The position numbers and the translations under genes are program-made. The notes under the pieces are model-generated. The model was not told where the DNA came from and searched no databases. It saw only the letters and a program-made list of their open reading frames with translations. A DNA stretch of 64,000 nucleotides from Helianthus annuus (taxonomy: Eukaryota > Streptophyta > Magnoliopsida > Asterales > Asteraceae), in NCBI RefSeq assembly GCF_002127325.2, contig NC_035448.2, positions 12,291,408 to 12,355,407 of the forward strand, read 5' to 3'. Within the stretch, counting starts at the first letter, position 1; every line of letters starts with the position of its first letter. Shown piece after piece: positions 43,363 through 54,416 of this stretch.

Positions 43363-46354
43363 TGTAACACCCGTTCTCAATAATCAAGTTTTAACGTAAA
43401 ATATACGAAAAACAACCGTGTAATTTAGATTACATATACGTCGGAAATACGGGTTTATTAAAAACTTTTACAAATCATAAGTCATTTGACATAACGTGAT
43501 CAGATTCGTCGTTTAAAATTAATGACGATGCAAAGTGCGGAAGCGTGTATCTTTATCGTGTTCGGTTCCTCGTTGAGCTTGATCGTCTTCCGGCATCCAA
43601 AAGTACCTACATTTCATGAACATGAAATGCTTTAGTCATTCGGGGCTTAAAAACATGTCTAAACGAGTCCACGGAGCGAAACTAATTAAAATATATTTTA
43701 TTACCGGGTCCACCGTAAATTACGGTGGGTACCGTAATTTACGGTAGCCCCTGGATGTCAAAACTTCCACCGTAACTCAGGGGTTACCTACCGTATCTAT
43801 ATCAGCTCCACCGTAACTTACGGTGGCACCGTAAGTTACGGTGGCCCCTGCATCCAACCTTTCCATTTTGCCGTTTTTAACACGAAATCTTTCGTATCTT
43901 TCAAACCGCTTGTCCGTTTGACCTACCGTTTCTTCCTACGTGTTTGTAATTTAATTCTCCACCTTATGGAGTTTAAAATCCAACATCCGGTTTAGAAAAA
44001 TTTCAGACTTTTAAGTCTTCGGCTTATTCCTTTTTTACCAAATTTTGACCCGTTCGATTTTTCTCAAACAAACAAGTTTGTCTGACCCTTATTTCCCATA
44101 ACCTATCAAGTTCAATAATGTTTAACATAATAGATTTCAAATTACAGGTTTATATACCTTCTTAAACCCATTTTCACCCATATGCTCATTTTGACCCGTT
44201 AAGGGTATTTGAGCATATTTTAAGCGCCAATTGCTTTCACTTGTTTCTAAATACATATGTCCACATTTCTTATTAAATGATCTCCCACCACAACTATATT
44301 TGTGGTGGATTTAATGTGGTGATCTATTTAATCCGAGTTTTACCCCTCGGATTATTATTTTACGGCAAAGACTCATAAAGAGTCTTTCGACCAAAAATTT
44401 ACATCTTTCGTTTTTTTATACTTGTTCTAAGTATTGACTTGATTATAAAATTCTTTTTCAAGCGACTTCTAAAGGTTGCTTGCTTAATTTCACTGGCAAG
44501 GGTGTTTTGGACATTTTTAACTCTTCTTTTACGACGAAGGGCTTGTTTAAGCCATGCACGCCCAAAATCTCATTTTTTAACCAAATCTTGTTTTCAAAAC
44601 ACTTTGTCTATAATTTAAATCCTTCGGTTTACCTTTTAAGGTAACCGAATGTCCCTTTTTACTTTGCCTAACTCTCATAGATCTTCATGTTTTAAATGAG
44701 TAATTAACCTATCACACATACCTGGCTCGGATCAACATATTGACCCATTTAATGCTTTGGTTAATAAACGCTAACTAATAGCGATGCAAATTTCCATTTG
44801 ATATGTATTCCTGTAATCATACACTCGACAGATTCATTAGTCGATATTGGTAAAGGGTGATATTTTCACCTTTTGACCCGTTTAGTCTAAATGACCGTTT
44901 ATCGATTTACTTCTATTTAACCAATATTATGGTTCCTCTCATCTTTGATTATCCTGTTCCGTACGACTACATGACGGAACATCATTACTCAATTGTTTAG
45001 TTATCACATTGATAATTTATATGATAAGAGAATATTCCACAATTTAAGACTAGTGTAAGCTATACTTACCTCGCATCCAAGCAACGTTTTCTTTTCGTAC
45101 TTGCTCCGTTTGACCCGCTTCCTCCCAAGCCTCCATCTAGCTTGTCTAGAGTCAAACTATCATTATAATTCGCAAGATGGTTAGATTAGTCATCAATATT
45201 ATGACTAGTTCATCTTACGGACTTTATTTCGAAACTTCTATTCGACTTCACCATAGGTTAGTTCGAGTTTCTAAAGTTAACTACCTTTGGTCATATAATA
45301 TGCACGATTAAGGCAAATCAACATTATGATTGAATCCCATTTTATCCCATATCTCATGTAGTTAGTCAAGCTTGCCAATTACACGTTTTACTTGAATTTC
45401 AACACTTTACTTCTCATTTAGGCATTTTAACAAACACCTAATGGGCATAATTCTACATGTTTACTAACTAGTTCATAACTAGCCATTTTCACCAAGATTT
45501 ACATCAAGAATCAAATCTCTATGTCTAGTGTTTATAAACATCATCTAGGTCTCTCATCCTATCTTCAAATTTCACAATTTAACATTCAGATTCATGGGTT
45601 CATCATTTTATCATGAAAACCCACTTAGCACCTATAAGGGAAATCATTAAATCTCTAATCTTATGGCACTAATTCTACATGTTTGCTTCTAGGACTTGTT
45701 CCTAGGCTTGTATTCATGTCGCTATCACCCATACATTCCACATGCACTCAAGAATTTCGATTGTGGGTGTTCATCATAAATTCAAGATATCACCGAATTA
45801 CAAAAATCGACATACCTTGTGACCTCCTAGCTTAGGGGATCAAGGATTTAGTTAAAGCCCCAATTTCTTTGTATGATTCACCTTTGATTTTGCTGGATTT
45901 GTGAGCTTTAGGGTTTTGAGGTAGAGAGCTTCTTGGCTCCTGTGTTTATGTCGACCAGAACACACACTCAAGGTGTGTGTTTTGGTGTTTAACTCTTGTT
46001 TTAATAAAACAAGTTTCCCCACTTGACGATATTAGTCCCTCATGTTTTATTTTGATCAAATGAGGCTATAACTCACCATTAGTCACTTAATCACATGCCA
46101 CTAACTAGGTTAATTATTCCTAGTTACTTTAACGGGTTCGGGAAGTTATAACCCGTCATGTTTTAAGTCCCGCTAATTTGGGCTTTTTATATACTTTGTT
46201 TTCTCAAAGTATGTATTTCCCCCTTTTGATTAATATTAGGTTTATTTATTTAAGTCCTAATATTTACCGGGTTAAATTTTACCACTAACGGTACTTTACC
46301 CGTCTTTTAGTATTAACGGGGTTTGATTACCAAACCCGTTTTCAGGGTGTTACA
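43363..46354 (-). mobile_element. 3' LTR (left copy) of pol-less LTR element
   Basis: 2992 bp, TGTAACACCC to GGGTGTTACA (10-bp perfect inverted ends), flanked by TSD AAGAA (43358-43362; partner 52206-52210). The whole element is 43363-52205, minus orientation. It carries four short inverted repeats CCGTAA-N-TTACGG at 43710-43745 and 43808-43843. Its sequence is nearly identical to the right LTR. No coding capacity is seen. Confidence 0.92.
43710..43843. repeat. Cluster of four CCGTAA-N-TTACGG hairpins in the LTR
   Basis: 43710-43728 and 43808-43826 have 9-bp arms (CCACCGTAA/TTACGGTGG), 43729-43745 has TACCGTAA/TTACGGTA, and 43827-43843 has CACCGTAA/TTACGGTG. Each has a single-base centre. 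The same cluster is in the right LTR from about 49566. They could be transcription-factor sites or RNA stem-loops of the element. Confidence 0.8.
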
Positions 46355-46372
46355 AGTCTACCCCCCTTAAAG
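46355..46372 (-). promoter_or_regulatory. Polypurine tract of pol-less LTR element
   Basis: The minus strand CTCTTTAAGGGGGGTAGACT abuts the 3' LTR. The AAGGGGGG core is a good PPT and agrees with the orientation given by the PBS. Confidence 0.75.
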
Positions 46373-47935
46373 AGGTTTCGTCCTCGAAACCTTTTTCTTA
46401 CAGAATTTATTGAATTTAAACTCAATGTATTTGATCCGAGAAATCTTTTCAAACATTAGTTATATTTTTAACCAATTGTTAGTATTACCAGAAAAATATG
46501 GTAACATCTTTTTGGTTACTAGTTGTCTACGTATCTCATACGACATAGTGCATCTTGAAATAACGTAATCTCGTTATTTCTACTAGTTTAGTTAACTTAG
46601 GGATACTTATCCTTTTCAGATACTATCGGATTCTTTATGAATCCGTTATTTTGACCTGTTTAAAGGCCTTTAGTGAAATCTTTCACTTTTAGCAACAATT
46701 TCTTTTGTTTTCAAGTTTATTCATTCGGTTCGGTTATACATAATCCTCCGCTTACAAGCAAACCGAATTTCTTGATTTAAATTACTTACCTTAACCGGTC
46801 TCAATAACTAGACTTATTAGTTTAGTTACTTTATACCGCTCGCTTGGTTATAATGTGGTTCTTTTTCACATTACATTTCTTGACCGTAATCGTGTCACAT
46901 CCTGTTAAATTTTATATCAACCTTTCATTTTCGAAAATATCACTTTTCGAATACATCGTCTTGCACCTACCGGTGTCAAGACTTTTATCCTTCACGCTTA
47001 TTATTTAAATCCCTATCAGCATTCATATTTATAAAAACGTTATTTCTTACTAAAACCGAAGTTTTAGTTTAGCATCTTCTTTTTGACTTTTTGTCAATCA
47101 TCCATACCAGGATATTGACAGTCCACAATTTATTCTTTTACAATGTTTGTTTTACGCGGGGATTCTCAACTGATTCACTCGCTTTGTCTAATTAACCGTA
47201 GGTTTTATTACTTAGCCTCATGGGCTATTTCATTAGGCTTTCATCTCTTTAAGGCAAGGTCCTTACAATCTATTTCTTTCTAGTCAGGACCCGTGGGTCA
47301 TTTTAGTCCCGTAGACCTTTACACTATTTATAACCCGAAGGTGATGATGATCTTGCAATTCATTCATTTTATTTTGGGCATCATTTGTTTTTCACACCGG
47401 AGATCCGTTTACCTTGACTGTAGTCCGTATCTACAATCGTTTTCTTTCAAGATAATTCTTCCGACTCTATGACTTCTCACGTCATTTATGCGTCGGTTTA
47501 TCTTATGCTCACCATTATCCAGTTTTCATTCATTCGTATTTGAATATGTCCCATTACCAGGCTCATTATTCTTTTGCTTTTAACGCTACCATTATCCCAC
47601 TTGTGTTTACTCATGCCGTCCGGCATGATATTATATTCGACCCGTTCAACTTTAAAATAGTTGAACGTAATTTATTCACAACTCTATTTACATTATCTTG
47701 TCATCTTTTAGCTATGACCCAAAACCCAAGTCTTTTAACTTTTCATCCGAGTTACCGTTTCTCGGTCTACGCATGTGTTTAATTCTTACCCATCAACCGG
47801 GTGTTTTACCGGAGTCGTTATTATTGCAACCCTCCAGGTATGCATTAAGATCTCGCTTCATCTTTATATTCCGACTTTGTCCTCGAGTTTGGCGTTTTAC
47901 AAAAACGACCCATTTAGAGACATATTCACATTTTC

Positions 47936-48365
47936 CAGGTTCGAGTGTAAGTACACCCCCTCCCAGTGCATATCTTGATCATTCTACATGTTTATATTCT
48001 TCGGGTTCGAGTGTAAGTACACCCCTTCCCAATATATGTCTACATCATTTTACATGTTTCCATGTCTACATGTTTATATTCTTCGGGTTCGAGTGTAAGT
48101 ACACCCCTTCCCAATATATGTCTACATCATTTTACATGTTTCCATGTCTACATGTTTATATTCTTCGGGTTCGAGTGTAAGTACACCCCCTCCCAATACG
48201 TGTCTACATCATTTTACATGTTTCCATGTCTACATGTTTATATTCTTCGGGTTCGAGTGTAAGTAGACCCCCTCCCAATACGTGTCTACATCATTTTACA
48301 TGTTTCCATGTCTACATGTTTATATTCTTCGGGTTCGAGTGTAGGTGCACCCCTCCCGATACTTG
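47936..48365. repeat. 82-bp tandem repeat, about 5 copies
   Basis: TCTACATGTTTATATTCTTC starts at 47983, 48065, 48147, 48229 and 48311, an exact 82-bp period. Each unit holds GGGTTCGAGTGTAAGTACAC and ends TTTTACATGTTTCCATG. A partial unit precedes the array from about 47936. The array lies in the internal domain of the pol-less element. Confidence 0.95.
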
Positions 48366-49202
48366 TCTAAATCATTTTACAATATTTTGCTTATCTGATT
48401 CATTTGGGTACTTTTTAATTTGTCCCACTCACCCCGTTCTTACTACATCGGGTGTAAGCATGTCCATTATGAAAAGTTCATGGTATCATGTGTTCACTAC
48501 CTACTTGGCCAGAGTAGGCGATCAACACATGACATACATGACCTTTTTATAACTTTCATATCACGCCCCATGTAAGTACCACCTCTATTCATTTCTCTTG
48601 GAAACAATATCCCGGATAGGTATTCTATTCAGGTTTTTCCAAGTTTTCAATTTACATATGCAACTATCAGTTTCTACGTATTTGTTGCATATTTCTATTC
48701 GTGCAATTAAAATAAAAAAAAATGTGCACCTGGTAATGCTTGCCCTGACAGGCTTCTCTTGCCATTAGCCTTGTTCGCGATCGTTACGCGATTTAGGTCC
48801 TTGGTGAGCATGTTCTACTTGTCGTACTTTGGACCGTTCCCCCGTCAAGTCCGCAATTCGTTAGACTCCCGCTATCTTTAGATTTGAGTGTCCTTCAACT
48901 GAAACATTTACAAGAGTTAATTATATCAACTTCAATAATCACCCGTATTATAATACAAGGCTTTTTCTATACGCGTCAACACGCGTATTTTCGTCAACTA
49001 TATCAATCATTTTAATTAGGGTAATGTGTATTACACGATAACCCTATGTGTTGTTACAACACATTAACACACTAAACCATTAACATACACGTACTTACCG
49101 GATTTGCGATCAAGCCTCGAACCGAACACCAATCTTTGTCAAGAGCATAAGGTTTAAGTCCAAGCACGGTTTTCCCCACCATACTTGAATCTCTTAAACC
49201 AA

Positions 49203-49215
49203 GGCTCTGATACCA
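49203..49215 (-). promoter_or_regulatory. Primer-binding site (initiator tRNA-Met)
   Basis: The minus strand TGGTATCAGAGCC, three bases inside the 5' LTR, is the standard plant PBS complementary to the 3' end of initiator tRNA-Met. It sets the element's orientation. Confidence 0.9.
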
Positions 49216-49218
49216 ACT

Positions 49219-52205
49219 TGTAACACCCGTTCTCAATAATCAAGTTTTAACGTAAAATATACGAAAAACAACCGTGTAATTTAGATTACATATACGTCGG
49301 AAATACGGGTTTATTAAAAACTTTTACAAATCATAAGTCATTTGACATAACGTGATCAGATTCGTCGTTTAAAATTAATGACGATGCAAAGTGCGGAAGC
49401 GTGTATCTTTATCGTGTTCGGTTCCTCGTTGAGCTTGATTGTCTTCCGGCATCCAAAAGTACATACATTTCATGAACATGAAATGCTTTAGTCATTCGGG
49501 GCTTAAAAACATGTCTAAACGAGTCCACGAAGCGAAACTAATTAAAATATATTTTATTACAGGGTCCACCGTAAATTACGGTGGGTACCGTAATTTACGG
49601 TAGCCCCTGGATGTCAAAACTTCCACCGTAACTCAGGGGTTACCTACCGTATCTATATCAGCTCCACCGTAACTTACGGTGGCACCGTAAGTTACGGTGG
49701 CCCCTGCATCCAACCTTTCCATTTTGCCGTTTTTTGACACGAAATCTTTCGTATCTTTCAAACCGCTTGTCCGTTTGACCTACCGTTTCTTCCTACGTGT
49801 TTGTAATTTAATTCTCCACCTTATAGAGTTTAAAATCTAACATCCGGTTTAGTAAAATTTCAGACTTTTAAGTCTTCGGCTTATTCCCTTTTTACCAAAT
49901 TTTGACCCGTTCGATTTTTCTCGAACAAACAAGTTTGTCTGACCCTTATTTCCCCTAACCTATCAAGTTCAATAATGTTTAACATAATAGATTTCAAATT
50001 ACAGGTTTATATACCTTCTTAAACCCATTTTCACCCATATGCTCATTTTGACCCGTTAAGGGTATTTGAGCATATTTTAAGCGCCAATTGCTTTCACTTG
50101 TTTCTAAATACATATGTCCACATTTCTTATTAAATGATCTCCCACCAAAACTATATTTGTGGTGGATTTAATGTGGTGATCTATCTAATCCGAGTTTTAC
50201 CCCTCGGATTATTATTTTACGGCAAAGACTCATATAGAGTCTTTCGACCAAAAATTTACATCTTTCGTTTTTTTATACTTGTTCTAAGTATTGACTTGAT
50301 TATAGAATTCGTTTTCAAGCGACTTCTAAAGGTTGCTTGCTTAATTTCACTGGCAAGGGTGTTTTGGACATTTTTAACTCTTCTTTTACGACGAAGGGCT
50401 TGCTTAAGCCATGCACGCCCAAAATCTCATTTTTTAACCAAATCTTGTTTTCAAAACACTTTGTCTATAATTTAAATCCTTCGGTTTACCTTTTAAGGTA
50501 ACCGAATGTCCCTTTTTACTTTGCCTAACTCTCATAGATCTTCACGTTTTAAATGAGTAATTAACCTATCACACATACCTGGCTTGGATCAACATATTGA
50601 CCCATTTAATGCTTTGCTTAATAAACGCTAACTAATAGCGATGCAAATTTCCATTTGATATGTATTCCTGTAATCATACGCTCGACAGATTCATTAGTCG
50701 ATATTGTTAAAGGGTGATATTTTCACCTTTTGACCCGTTTAGTCTAAATGACCGTTTATCGATTTACTTCTATTTAACCAATATTATGGTTCCTCTCATC
50801 TTTGATTATCCTGTTCCGTACGACTACATGACGGAACATCATTACTCAATTGTTTAGTTATCACATTGATAATTTATATGATAAGAGAATATTCCACAAT
50901 TTAAGACTAGTGTAAGCTATACTTACCTCGCATCCAAGCAACGTTTTCTTTTCGTACTTGCTCCGTTTGACCCGCTTCCTCCCAAGCCTCCATCTAGCTT
51001 GTCAAGAGTCAAACTATCATTATAATTCGCAAGATGGTTAGATTAGTCATCAACATTATGACTAGTTCATCTTACAGACTTTATGTCGAAACTTCTATTC
51101 GACTTCACCATAGGTTAGTTCGACTTTCTAAAGTCAACTACCTTTGGTCATATAATATGCACGATTAAGATCAACATTATGATTGAATCCCATTTTATCC
51201 CATATCTCATGTAGTTAGTCAAGCTTGCCAATTACACGTTTTACTTGAATTTCAACACTTTACTTCTCATTTAGGCATTTTAACAAACACCTAATGGGCA
51301 TAATTCTACATGTTTACTAACTAGTTCATAACTAGCCATTTTCACCAAGATTTACATCAAGAATCAAATCTCTATGTCTAGTGTTTATAAACATCATCTA
51401 GGTCTCTCATCCTATCTTCAAATTTCACAATTTAACATTCAGATTCATGGGTTCATCATTTTATCATGAAAACCCACTTAGCACCTATAAGGGAAATCAT
51501 TAAATCTCTAATCTTATGGCACTAATTCTACATGTTTGCTTCTAGGACTTGTTCCTAGGCTTGTATTCATGTCGCTATCACCCATACAATCCACATGCAC
51601 TCAAGAATTTCGATTGTGGGTGTTCATCATAAATTCAAGATATCACCGAATTACAAAAATCGACATACCTTGTGACCTCCTAGCTTAGGGGATCAAGGAT
51701 TTAGTTAAAGCCTCAATTTCTTTGTATGATTCACCTTTGATTTTGCTGGATTTGTGAGCTTTAGGGTTTTGAGGTAGAGAGCTTCTTGGCTCCTGTGTTT
51801 ATGTCGCCAGAACACACACTCAAGGTGTGTGTTTTGGTGTTTAACTCTTGTTTTAATAAAACAAGTTTCCCCACTTGGCGATATTAGTCCCTCATGTTTT
51901 ATTTTGATCAAATGAGGCTATAACTCACCATTAGTCACTTAATCACATGCCACTAACTAGGTTAATTATTCCTAGTTACTTTAACGGGTTCGGGAAGTTA
52001 TAACCGTCATGTTTTAAGTCCCCCTAATTTGGGCTTTTTATATACTTTGTTTTCTCAAAGTATTTATTTCCCCTTTTTGATTAATATTAGGTTTATTTAT
52101 TTAAGTCCTAATATTTACCGGGTTAAATTTTACCACTAACGGTACTTTACCCGTCTTTTAGTATTAACGGGGTTTGATTACCAAACCCGTTTTCGGGGTG
52201 TTACA
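49219..52205 (-). mobile_element. 5' LTR (right copy) of pol-less LTR element
   Basis: 2987 bp, TGTAACACCC to GGGTGTTACA, followed by TSD AAGAA. Differences from the left LTR are scattered single bases and a few short indels (for example near 51170, where AAGATCAAC replaces AAGGCAAATCAAC). Insertion therefore appears fairly recent. Confidence 0.92.
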
Positions 52206-52210
52206 AAGAA

Positions 52211-53711
52211 ACTGTTCGATTTCACGGCGAGTTTGTGGATTTGTTGTCGAAATTGAAGGAAAAGGAGTAAAAAAGATGAATTAAGGCGTGCATTGTTTAA
52301 ATCTGAATCAGTTGTTAGGGTTTCGTTTCTTCATGCGCCAACTAAACCCTTGAATCCCAATGCTTCTCTAAAAATATTCATTGCACATTCAATATTCATT
52401 GTCCACTAGAACTATTTGTGTATGCATTCTGTTGCACATTCAATATTCATTGTCCAACAAATTGTGTCTGTCTGAACCAACCGAAATCCACAAATTCCAA
52501 CAGTTTCTCCGTCGCTAATTTCTCCACTCAATGTGAAAACGAACAGTTTCTTCGTAGATTCCGCCCAGTTTCAAAGCCGGTTGTGGATTACGAGTGTTCT
52601 AGACTCGTTCAAACTATGTGACATGTGTCTATTACAGTGGTCCCGGTACTATTTGTGTATGCATTCTTTTTGAGAACTTATCATGTGTTGCAGTTTGGAA
52701 AGATGACCAAATAGAGATTTGAATAACAAACTGTGGAGAACTTGTTTGCGTTATCCATCAACATAAGCCCGAAGAAACCAAATTCGCAACAATGAGTCTG
52801 AGTCCATTGTTGTTCGTGAATGTTTCGAATCATCATAGAAGACGTGTCGGGTTCTTCTGCTAGTGTCCGGGCTTCCAATGCTCACACAGGGTGATAAACA
52901 ACGCTGATATCATCATAGAAGCATTGGGATTCAAGGGTTTATGAGTCAAAGTTAACATTCAGATTCAGATTCAGAAAGCAGATGATTTTGTACTTGGTTT
53001 ATTCTCTTTAATCTATTAGAACGATCCTGGTTTTGTCATGTAAATGCGTTTAATTCCCAACATCCTTGTAGGGTTTAGAATGTTTGAAGGAAATGTTGGT
53101 TCAATACCACCGGTTTCTAACTTTATGCTTGCATCCACCACAGTGAATATTAACTTTGTTGGAATTTTTGGATCAACAGAAATAACTGAAATAGTTCTCT
53201 TTAATCTATTAGAACGATCCTTGTTTTGATAACATGATTCTGTTGTTTAGTACCAACAGAATGCATACACAAATAGTTCTAGTGGACGAAGCAAATGAAA
53301 CCGGAGCTGTTATCTTGGTTGTTCAGTACTTTCGTGCTAAATACAATGTTCATCTTCGTTATCCTTTGCTTTCTGCAATTCAAGCAGGCACGGATGCTAA
53401 ACGTACTGTTATTACATCCGAGACGATTCAAGTGAGTCCTATGAAGCAAGTGTCGGTCTATTCAATTGAGAGGAATCATTGCATTACATCCCTGTTGAAA
53501 AACATAATCGATAAATTCAGGGAAAATGGGGTTGAAAGATGATAACCCAACAGTGGAAGATCTCATTCTACAGCTTCAATAAATTCAGGGGTATTCTCAA
53601 ATTAATGTTTCCCAGATGTTTGAAGACCAACAAATGTCCAAAGTGCTGCTTTTTCGTTCGCGTGACGAAAAGCTACCGCGTGACAGGAAGCTACCTTGCA
53701 AAAATTAAAAA
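52211..53711. other. Mosaic locus, segment 3
   Basis: It resumes with ACTGTTCGATTTCACGGCGAG. At about 52472-52615 it has an inverted, uninterrupted copy of the LTR target region (CAGTTTCTTCGTAGATTCCG within it). CCAATGCTCACACAGGGTG (inverted relative to segments 1 and 2) lies near 52876, and a second PAZ-like fragment is at 53261. Several stretches, for example AATCTATTAGAACGATCC at about 53010 and 53204, are repeated inside the segment. No intact gene is present. Confidence 0.6.
53261..53542 (+). pseudogene. Argonaute PAZ-like gene fragment, copy 2
   Basis: The frame is open from ATG 53261 to TGA 53540-53542: IVLVDEANETGAVILVVQ, then YFRAKYNVHLRYPLLSAIQA, then the family-specific end SETIQVSPMKQVSVYS. 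The first ~60 residues resemble the central part of a plant Argonaute PAZ domain. The rest is not clearly Argonaute and ends KFRENGVER, a decayed version of the block following the PHD finger at 1255-1286. The flanking TTCTGTTGTTTAG just before could be an old intron end. Too short for a functional Argonaute (~1000 residues). Confidence 0.5.
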
Positions 53712-53871
53712 ATTAAATCGACACCCTCAATACGCATCGTATAGGCCTATACGATGCGTATTACTTTTTATTAGGGGACAATGGCAGCCTTTGGCAGACA
53801 TAGAAGTTTGAACCCACCTCAATACGCATCGTATAGGCCTATACGATGCGTATTGAGGGTGTCGATTTAAT
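53712..53871. mobile_element. 160-bp foldback unit with palindromic arms (copies 6 and 7)
   Basis: Outer inverted ends ATTAAATCGACACCCTC (53712-53728) and its complement (53855-53871) each adjoin a perfect TATAGGCCTATA palindrome (53729-53762 and 53821-53854; the second extends to 42 bp, 53817-53858). The ~58-bp centre contains GGGGACAATGGCAGCC. The whole can fold as one long hairpin or two small cruciforms. It resembles a tiny MITE, but no TSD or known TIR was recognised. Confidence 0.7.
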
Positions 53872-54203
53872 CCCCCAAGTTGTGCCAATAATACGACCCT
53901 TAATATATCCAAAAGTCAAATTTACTAATGATTAACCACTTTATTATATTATTTTATTATAAAGTTAAAAGTAATAATTATGTTTTATTATAAAGTCAAA
54001 AGTAATAACTATGTTTTTTTATCTTATTTTATTTTATAATTCTTTTGTTACTTTTATATTTTGTTATACTATTATTAGTATTAATATCAATATTAATAAA
54101 TAAATAATCAAGACACTTTATTATAAATACGATAGTGAAAAAGTTAATCATAAATAAATAACGAGTCTCTAATAAAACAATAAATGTGCAAACATTAAAA
54201 CAA
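53872..54203. other. AT-rich spacer
   Basis: No gene is seen. A ~35-bp unit containing TTTTATTATAAAGT and AAAAGTAATAA is duplicated at about 53951-54014. Confidence 0.5.
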
Positions 54204-54416
54204 TTAATCATCTAGATCGACAAAACCACTTTCACGACGATAAATTTGGGTATATAATTCTAGACGTCACCTATACATGGTCTCCCATCCAGCCGCAGAC
54301 ATGCTAATGTTGCGAAAATGCCAATAAGGCGTGATTGTAGGCATCGGGTACCCTCCTTGTAATTCCACCATGACATAATGGTTCTCGTCATTTACTAGGG
54401 CAATTATAAAACGATC
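54204..54416 (-). pseudogene. C-terminal fragment of a MULE/FAR1-like or related protein
   Basis: On the minus strand 71 codons ending at TAA 54204-54206 encode ENHYVMVELQGGYPMP, TPYWHFRN, SAAGWETMYR, then an in-frame TGA, then RLELYTQIYRR and VDLDD. It has clear protein character (aromatic and Gly-rich, one stop) and stands alone in AT-rich DNA. The HYVMVEL...PMP..W....AAGWE layout resembles the tail of plant MULE-type/FAR1-related proteins, but I am not sure. No other exon was found nearby. Confidence 0.45.

Larger units (their letters stand above)
46355..49218 (-). mobile_element. Internal domain of large LTR element lacking gag and pol (LARD-like)
   Basis: 2864 bp between the LTRs with PBS and PPT in place. 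I could find no zinc knuckle, protease, RT or integrase motif on either strand. Open stretches at 47540-48552 arise from the 82-bp tandem repeats. The combination of long, near-identical LTRs with a non-coding centre fits a large retrotransposon derivative mobilised by another element's proteins. Confidence 0.8.

Noticed and set aside
43171..43380. 69-codon minus-strand frame
   Set aside because: It runs from the mosaic across the LTR boundary at 43363, so it is an accident of insertion.
47936..48365. Regular spaced repeats as a possible CRISPR array
   Set aside because: Units are fully tandem without unique spacers, and the surroundings are clearly plant LTR-element sequence.
47540..48552. 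Series of open reading frames on the plus strand with repeated FFGFECKYTPSQ-type peptides
   Set aside because: They are created by the 82-bp tandem repeat (frame rotates each unit) inside a minus-oriented pol-less LTR element; no domain.
50134..50475. 113-codon plus-strand frame in the right LTR
   Set aside because: The left LTR copy breaks it at once by single-base differences; LTR sequence, no domain.
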